A model generated the notes under the pieces. It saw nothing but the letters and a program-made list of their open reading frames with translations. It made no database searches and was not told the origin of the DNA. 64,000 bases of DNA from Urechis unicinctus (taxonomy: Eukaryota; Annelida; Polychaeta; Xenopneusta; Urechidae). The position numbers and the translations under genes were made by a program. The DNA lies in contig CM067343.1 of assembly GCA_034190875.2 (NCBI GenBank), positions 38,297,661 to 38,361,660 on the forward strand, in the 5' to 3' direction. Of the stretch, positions 50,408 through 64,000 are shown piece after piece; the first letter of the stretch is position 1, and each line of letters opens with the position of its first letter.

Positions 50408-51993
50408 ATGTAAGGGTGTCAGAGTCTGTGAATTCTGGATTTACCATAACGTCGCAATATTGTATAGATTTGATGAAAGATAAGTTCTATGCATGTGTAG
50501 CGTCCTACTTAATGCATGCATTATCATGCCTCACAATGTTATCAGTTAATATTACCATGATTTAATGTTCGGTTTCTATTGACGGATCAGTATAAGAGAA
50601 GTGTAGGCACACATTCATTTCCATAACAAAATCTAACAACAATCATCAAGCGCCTCTCTAAAACCATACATGCAATTCATGATTATGAGCTTTGGCAGAA
50701 ATTATTTGATAAATCTAAAATATGGTATAAAAGCGAAATGCTTTGATAAGCATAAGTTCATACTGAAATTAAATGCAAGGCCTCGTGGGACGAAACACGT
50801 CCGCTTTTACCGTAATGTCCACAAGATAAACCTTTTCTAAGTGACAACAATCGACAGCGTAGCTACTACTTTTGTATAGATGTGAAACAAACCTTCGTCT
50901 CGATTTTCAAGGACTACAGATAGAGTTTGAATATAACGGCCATATTTTCATATAACACGCGAAAATATGTGGGATGTGGGCCACTGCCGAAACTGTTTTG
51001 AGTATATTCCCTTTATGCGGGCAACTTGCAGGCTATCGATAAGCCTTAAAATAGATAATCCACGCGGCCCGTTGTATAGGCATGATGGATGGACATTGTT
51101 AGCAGGTGCACAAAGGAATGCAATCTCATCTATCAGGTTTACATCCACTTGACCATAGCTACTATCGGTGTGAAGGATATATTTATTGAATGTAATCTTA
51201 GACATGCTCATTCACCTCCCTATAGTGAAAATCTTTAGCAGGATTGATCCATAGTCCTGTAAAGTATCATTTCCCGCTACGCGGATGCAAAAAGTGCTTG
51301 AATAATTACATTAGCAATACTTGAACCGACTGGAGCACAACTTACCACATAGACAGGGCTGGTTGTCACAATATCTGGACAACAAAAGAGATTTTTTCTG
51401 ATTGTAATCTAGTTATCTCGATATGTTATAATGCACTAGGAATTCATTGCGTTATAAAATTAGTAATGCAGGATCTATTTTATGCCACACATTAGTAATT
51501 CAAGCACATTCAAAAATTTAATTCGAACAATTAATTCTGGCATTAACAACTGATTAACGAGCTAGTTTCTTCCATATATCCAACGGCAGTATATTGTTAG
51601 GAACTAAATACAACTCGCTCATGTCGATTAATATTGGCGCGATCAAAGCGATCAATTGGATTGACTGTATACCATTGGCTCATGTCGATTACACTTGGCG
51701 CGATCAAGAGAATCACAACACAATGCTGCCGCCTAGCGATCGATTGGATTGAATATATGCTATCGCGGGCTGATTTTAGTCATGAATCGCATCCGAGTAG
51801 CGACTATTTACATGAATGCATTGGTAGCCTTTCTACTAAGTTGAACAAGAACTAATATTTGCTATTATCGTCCAGCAGCACAGCAAATGCTTGCGTGTCG
51901 TTGCTCAAAGCGACGACACTGTAACGTTCACTTTTCATGTTGCACCGAGGGATTATCACATTCTAGCTATTTATTGCCGTATGGGAAAATATA
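50408..51993. other. Unassigned AT-rich DNA with a small direct repeat
   Basis: No recognised gene. At 51617-51646 and 51678-51707 a 30-bp block beginning GCTCATGTCGATTA and ending TTGGCGCGATCAA is repeated with period 61 and two differences. A second block, AGCGATCAATTGGATTGA (51647-51664), recurs at 51735-51752 with one change. Confidence 0.6.
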
Positions 51994-52356
51994 TTATGTA
52001 GCTCTTCGATTTATTTGGCCAATTTCAGTGAAAATATCCGTATTAAAATATATGGCGCCACTTCGCTGCAGACCATCATCAAATATTTCAACATAAGGCA
52101 ATATAGGGTCAAAAGACCACGCGTACAATGGTTGTACATCTAGCAACGCAAACAGTTTGCAATTCGATGGAACAAGATGTGCGATGGTATTAAATACATC
52201 TATACAGATAACCATCGTGGCTGTAACATTATGCCCTGTAATTATATCGTCAAGGTACGGGGTGGAACTATCCCAACGCCTGTGGTACATCATCCACTCC
52301 ATCCGCCCGATACACCCAATCACACCTGTCCTTGAACGCTCTTGCAACATATGCAT
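51994..52356 (-). pseudogene. Possible Harbinger transposase catalytic-domain relic
   Basis: A 120-codon stop-free minus-strand frame. Residues near the start read GVIGCIGRMEW, which could be the G-x-I-G-x-I-D-G-T-H box with the catalytic Asp changed to Gly. GHNVTATMVICIDVFNTIAHLVP follows, comparable in order to H-S-I-N-V-Q-x-V-C-D and the V-A-x-x-P-G-S segment, then a PSN...QPLY stretch with matching spacing. The similarity is weak and the key acidic residues are mostly lost, so chance is a real alternative. It cannot be the missing half of the 48850-49997 element, since its order on the minus strand is wrong. Confidence 0.3.
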
Positions 52357-52845
52357 TGCACCTTAGCAATAGAAGGCGATATTGTCACGGAAATCTAACG
52401 GTTTATAAAACAATACCAAAACAAACGTTTCCTGTATTGATCAAAAGCAACTCACCGGTCGTTATATCCGGCATGAATATTGTACACATCAGACTGCTGA
52501 CGGTTAACATCAATGCCCATTGGATTTAACAAACACATCTCCTCATCGGATGTGGTAACCTTATTAGGGCCTACGCAGTGTAAATATACAGGCAATTTTG
52601 TAGGGTATAAGAAAAGGTCACAAAATGGAATTAGGACAAGTCTGAAGAACGAGCATCATAATCAACTCACATAGCGATGTGTTGGACTGATAATTCGTCA
52701 CAAGCATTCACGCAATCATACACTTCGAGTAGCACTCCGCTTACCAGGTCTGAGCAATAACTAAGCATTTCAGATAGTGATCAGACAAAACGACATTCAC
52801 CAAAATGTGTCCAAACATAATTTCACTCTAGTAAGCTGATAATAA

Positions 52846-54795
52846 TTGAATAACGAACTACCAAACGTCAAGAACGATTGTACTTTGACACAGCAATCGA
52901 TCCTCCGAAAGAAAGTGTACGAGGCTGCGGTGGATGAGTTTGGCCACGCTGGTCGCAAACACAAGGACTGGTTCGACGAAAGCGATGCTGACGTGGAACC
53001 ACTGCTTGATCGTCTCCACACTGTCTATACTGATTACGCGAACGAGAAGACGTCGCAATCAAAAATAAACGTAAGCTAAGCTGCGTGACTTGAAGAACAA
53101 ATGGTGGGTTGAAGAGGAAAGGAAGGAGGAACTGCATGCAGCCGCCGATGCAAAGGACATGAAGACGTTCTTCGCCGAATTCAAGGCAGTCTGCTTACGA
53201 AAGCCGAGAGGAGATAGCTCTCGCTGTTCGACTTAGAGAGCCACTCATTGATAAAGGAGCCACGGCTGATCACACAAAGATGGGCACAGCACTTCGACCA
53301 GCTACTAAATCGTTACTCAAGAATCTAACACGACGCCGTCGCTGGTGTTCCTCAGCATATAGCAATCGACGACCTCAATATCGTCCCAACTGGTGCTGAA
53401 ACAACGAAATCAATCAAGCAAATGTCGAGTGGAAAAGCACCCGGAGAGAACGGGATCCCATCGGAGGTGTTCACGTCCGGTGGAAACACTCTGGTGGCGG
53501 AACTGTCGAGACTCCTCAGGGTCATCTTGGACGAGGAAGTAGTACCACAACACTTCAAGTATGCCTCCATCATCCATCTCAATAAGAATAAAGGACATCG
53601 CCGGGTATGTGACAACCGCCACGGCATATCCCTACTATGCATCGCTGACAACATCCTCGCACGGGTGATCATCAAACGCCTAGCCAAGCACATAAACCAA
53701 CTCGGACCGGAAAGTCAGTGAAGCTTCCGGTACAACAGAAGAACCACCGACATGATGTTCGTTGCCAGACAAGTTCAGTTAAAACGCAAGGAGCTAAAAA
53801 TCGAGACCTCTACGTGGTTTTCCCAGATCTCACCTAGGCCTTCGATTCTGTCAACCGAAAGGGCTTGTGGAGGCTTCTGTCCAAATCCGGCTGCCCAGCA
53901 AATATCGTCAATATTATCCGATTCTCCCACGACGGCATAATGGCCCGCGTTCAGGACCAAGGAAACACCTCAAAACCCTCCCCAGTATCGAACGTTACGG
54001 AACAGGGTTGTGCTATGGCTCCGTTCCCGTTTATTACCGTATTCTCTGCAATGCTCCAAGACGCCTTTTAGAACTGCAACAAGGGCGTCATGATCCGGTT
54101 CAGAAGCGACGGCGGTATTTTTAACCTCCAGCGCTTGAAGGCGAGGACCAAGGTGTCGTTCCTGCTTCTGACCGAGCTTCTATTTGCTGACGACTGCGCA
54201 CTGGCCAACACGGAGACCTGCAAAGTGCTATCGACAACTTCTCGCTATGGGTTAACCATCGGTATAAAGGAGACGGAGGTGCTATTCCAGCCACGACCAG
54301 GACCCCCCCCCCCCCCCCCCCCCCCCCCCGAACCCTGTTATCAACATTGTAGAGAAGCAATCCGTGGTTGTGGAGAAGTTCTGCTACCTGGATATCTCGC
54401 AGATAGAATTGACGATGAAATAGATAGATTGATAGAACGTGGATAGCATAAGATGTGGTCGGATGTGGCATCAGGCTCCGTATGGCTGCTGTACGGATGC
54501 CATGGATGGATGGACAGACGTGCGGAGGATGATGACCTCGATGCTTACGAAAGATTTGCGCCATTTCGTGATAGATACCGATACAGAACACAGAGGTAGA
54601 TAGAGATGTGTGGCATCACTGGGATTAAGGCCTTCCATTATGAAGGAGGGCTGCAGAATACCAAAGGCTTTATTCTACGGTGAGCTGAAGGATAGCCGCC
54701 ACCGCCAGGGCGGCCAGTAGATGCAAAGGGTAAGCTGAAGTCCTGTAACATCGGCACTGACACCTGGGAGAGACACGCCAGGAACAGAACGTTGT
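52846..54795 (+). mobile_element. 5'-truncated LINE with endonuclease/RT-type polyprotein, decayed
   Basis: Plus-strand frames read in order HKDWFDESDADVEPLL (linker before RT), a K-rich DMKTFFAEFKAV segment, QRWAQHFDQLLNRYS, SSGKAPGENGIPSEVF, ASIIHLNKNKGHRR, CDNRHGISLLCIADNILARV, ESQ-stop-SFR plus RTTDMMFVARQVQ, PDLT-stop-AFDSVNRKGLW (motif A), GCPANIVNIIRFSHDG, EQGCAMAPFPF (motif B region), FADDCAL (motif C, FADD at 54183-54194) and GLTIGIKETEVLFQP. After a C tract, FCYLDIS and IPKAFYYGELKDSRHRQGGQ mark the C-terminal region. At least three frameshifts and several stops make it inactive, although the FADD box survives. The apurinic endonuclease domain is missing (5' truncation near 52840). 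I place it in the large RTE/Jockey-like group; the exact clade is uncertain. Confidence 0.9.
54303..54330. repeat. C homopolymer inside the LINE
   Basis: A run of about 28 C following FQPRPG in the RT frame. It shifts the frame relative to the C-terminal part and probably arose by slippage after the element died. It may also be an assembly-uncertain length. Confidence 0.9.
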
Positions 54796-54956
54796 GACAA
54801 ATAGACGTATAGATATATATAGATAGATAGATATATATATAGATAGATAGATATATATATATATATAGATAGATAGATAGATATAGATAGATATATATAT
54901 GTAGAGAGAGCTATATAGATAGATAGATAGATCGATAGATAATATATATAGTATAT
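54795..54956. repeat. (GATA/TA)n microsatellite at the LINE 3' side
   Basis: Mixed ATAGATAGAT and ATATATAT blocks that begin within a few bases of the last recognisable LINE coding sequence. It is either the element's own simple-sequence tail or a later expansion. Confidence 0.9.
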
Positions 54957-57774
54957 ATTCCTCTGTGAGTGTGGCTCCTTGGGGCTGTCCAAGGAGTAAA
55001 AAACTCTTATGGGCAATAAATGATTACACGTTACCGAACATGTATTTAATGCAGTCAGACGATACGCTATTCATCACTTACAATATGAAAGTTTGGACGA
55101 CCCATATATATTTGAGTAACCCACGTATCTACTTCGCTATTCACTGATTTCATTGCCACCGGCAAATTAGTTTTCACCACACTCTGTATATTATAACAGT
55201 CTCAAAATGTGCGACGTTTGAGGCTGAAAATAATAGCAACTGACCGTAATCCGTCTTGCAGTCATGTGGATTTAAAGCTAGTCTAGGACCCGTTTTTTTT
55301 GCCCAAAATAGTTATGTTAACAAAAAAAAAAAAAAAACAGTTCCCGTGCGAGGCGTTGTCGCCATTGGAATATGATGGGGAAACGTTTGGTGCTGGGGGC
55401 GTATACATACTAGCTCACAACATAACGAAATCAGTTAATTTTCAATTTCCTATCGACCGTCATCTCTACTAGCGTCTCTACTACATTCTACAGCGTTAAC
55501 AGTTTCCTCCTCGACTGCATATTCCCTAAACAATTCATTTTGTTGCGTCTTATCTCGTTCCGAGGTGTCCTCCTTTTGGCGCCGTGAGTCCAAAGCGCGG
55601 GAAAAAACGTAAGTGCAAAGTAAGATCCATGTGCGAAAATCTTGCTACGCCTAAAGGATGGAGTTTCCAAGAGCTGGTCTGTCATTCCGTATCCGTAGAG
55701 TAATCCTACAGATAAGAGTAACACGCAAAAATAAGGCGGATGACGCGCCAAGCTATTTATCCCTCTGTCCGCCAGGGGCCCTACTTTCGCCCCAAACGTA
55801 CTTACTTGCGCTATGCATCAAACTCGCGGCTCCGATCAGTCAATCCGGATAGCGCGAGTTATCCGGGTAAAGCTGTGTATGTTTATTCCCGCACCCAACC
55901 CATACCAGGGAGAGGACCTCAACCAAAGCTGCGTTTGTTGACGATATATACAACAATGTTTGAATTGTTTGAGAGACAAAATCTCTGACGTTTATGAATT
56001 ATGAAATTAATTATCCGGTATATATTGCCATCTGGATAGAACAAATGAGCCTATGACTGCCGAATAAAACGTACAATATGTGCTCAGATTTTCATTCGAT
56101 CATAATAAGACGCATCGCAGTATTCGCATAATCCCCAACTCAATGACAATGCAAACATGGAATACAGAATATTATGAAAATGATACGGTCTTGCATGTTG
56201 GTAGGATACAAATCAATGTAGAAGTGGTAACAACCATACCGTAATAAAATTCATACAGATACATTTCACATAGTCAGCCTTTTAATATATGGCATTAACT
56301 TTGTCTTAAACACATTCATATATTTCGGACAGCTACTCCGTGTGTTGTGACAAATTTATTGTTGGGGGAACCAAGCTTATAGCGATCGAATCCGCTTGTA
56401 AACCACGACGATCTGCCGGTTATTTTAACATCAAAATAATCCGCATACTTTTATTCAAGTGATCGTCGGGTCATTTCCGGTAATACCTGGTATGACTTAT
56501 ATTTAGGTTAAAGAAACTGTTCAGCTGCATATAAGGCAGTCAGGGATCATTTCGTTATTACTTTACTAAGATTAACGCAGACGTAAGAAATGACATCTTC
56601 TAATTTGCGCCACAGAGTTTACATGATGGAAATTATGTTGATAAGTTTTTTACATTATAATTTGACTGGAAATATTCATGATCTACCGTGGAAATCTGTT
56701 TTAGTCAGTTATGCCGTTCCATCGATAACGGTGCCTCCCTACAACCATGAACCACACGAATGTTAGCTGTAAATCATAACGCGCTCTGAATTTACCTCGC
56801 TATCGATGTGTATTCTTCCGCTTTAATTACATAATGTAGATTTCATAAAATCTTCACTCACTCAAGTTGTGCGCATAATTGTACACACATTAGACCGACA
56901 TGCAGGAAAGGTAATGTCCGACAACATAAATGGCGACAGCCGAAGTAAGGATCTTTTTTCTGAGACCACAGCGCCGCGTAGCGACTGAAAGTCTGAAAAC
57001 TTAAAACTTTTGGTTTCCAAGGTGTGGTTACCAGGCAGCTTGCTAGGCAACCTCGTTCCAAATAAGGGGCTGAACAGTCTCTTTAAGTAGCAAAGTCGGT
57101 CCCCGTGCCATGAAAAAAGTCTCACCTGTAATTGCACCAACGCTAATATTTTTGAACCACATCTGTTGCCTTAATTGTTTTTTAATTTTTTAGAATATAT
57201 GGCTTCAAGGATATCAGGATATATGATCTATTCAAGATAATCAATAATCTACAGCTCAGAAAGACATATGTTTGTTTTTTTTAATAATGAAATGGATATC
57301 ACATTGGGCTCTGTTGAAAGGTCTGATTATGTTGAGTTAAATAATGGGCAGTTACTTAAAGTAATTATAAATCTTAGTTCTCCAATTTCACGCAAGAACT
57401 TGGGATAATTCAATGACGATCAATATTGTGTGTTTAATGTAATACATTGGTTTCGAATTGTACATTACAGTGACAAAATCTGAAATCGCAACGATCAGCT
57501 ACTAATTAGCTTAATTCCTCTTATCGTCACTCTCACTGCTATCGCTGCTCTCAACTGATCAGTCATGACGTGTAAGCTTGGTGTGTTTTGGGAGACTCAC
57601 TGGTCAGCATTTTCTTATAACAAGTACCCAAGAAAGACAAGCAGAGCATGGATGTTCTATCAGGCCGTCAATTATTACTCAGTAAATTCGTATAAAGCAG
57701 ATCATGCGCTTTCTTTTTTTATTTTGGCTACTTGGAAGCCTCAGTCTGCCCGCTCAAACTTTGTTTTATATACA
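54957..57774. other. Unassigned DNA with some GC-richer stretches
   Basis: An inverted repeat CTCCTTGG/CCAAGGAG (54975-54982, 54989-54996) lies just after the microsatellite. An A17-type run is at 55321-55337. A second inverted repeat CCGGATA/TATCCGG is at 55845-55851 and 55860-55866. GC-richer DNA at 56880-57130 contains GTTGCCTAGCAAG on the minus strand. Open frames at 55488-55751 (minus) and 56862-57140 (minus) are unrecognised. Confidence 0.5.

Positions 57775-64000
<6,226 letters not shown>

Noticed and set aside
52797-53137. Minus-strand open frames over the LINE
   Set aside because: They are shadows of the plus-strand LINE polyprotein, which carries the recognisable motifs.
55488-55751. 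87-codon minus-strand frame starting with a signal-peptide-like hydrophobic stretch
   Set aside because: The rest of the frame is featureless and is overlapped by open frames on the other strand, with no sign of exons nearby.

Overview
This 64 kb window looks like gene-free, AT-rich nuclear DNA from a eukaryote, most likely a multicellular animal. There are no operons, no long ORFs, no recognisable host exons and no RNA genes that I can support. Instead there are many long (TA)n arrays, (GT)n and GATA-type arrays, decayed LINE reverse transcriptases, and relics of cut-and-paste DNA transposons (PIF/Harbinger and probably piggyBac). That mix is typical of invertebrate metazoan intergenic DNA. 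The species cannot be named from the sequence alone.

Layout. Positions 1-13158 and 19285-31539 are two direct copies of one segment, differing by roughly 1-2% plus indels and unequal microsatellites. Copy 1 is cut by the left edge of the window. The copies are separated by 6.1 kb without a close second copy (13159-19284). The largest difference is about 920 bp (3351-4271) present only in copy 1. A LINE reverse-transcriptase fragment runs across the junction, so this is a deletion in copy 2, not an insertion in copy 1. Each copy also carries a second LINE fragment, the RT palm/thumb and C-terminal region (1385-2072 and 20677-21364), with a 126-codon stretch free of stops.

From 31540 to about 43330 there is mostly featureless DNA with TA-type microsatellites. 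At 43558-44142 a GC3-rich reading frame with three stops resembles the C-terminal half of a piggyBac transposase. At 47872-50407 there is a nested structure. A roughly 500-bp repeat of unknown family occurs twice. The second copy is split by a 1148-bp element (48850-49997) with 17-bp terminal inverted repeats, a 3-bp TWA-type target duplication, and on the minus strand the first 83 codons of a PIF/Harbinger transposase between arms made of ACGTCC/ACGTTC-type minisatellite. A possible Harbinger catalytic-domain relic lies at 51994-52356. A 5'-truncated, multiply frameshifted LINE (52846-54795) with a 29-bp C tract inside the gene ends in a GATA/TA microsatellite. The rest (54956-64000) holds a large self-complementary (CA)n(TA)n(TG)n array and otherwise nothing I can name.

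No genes act together here. The window is a record of duplication, transposon insertion and decay, and the most useful feature is the duplicate pair, which dates and polarises several of those events.
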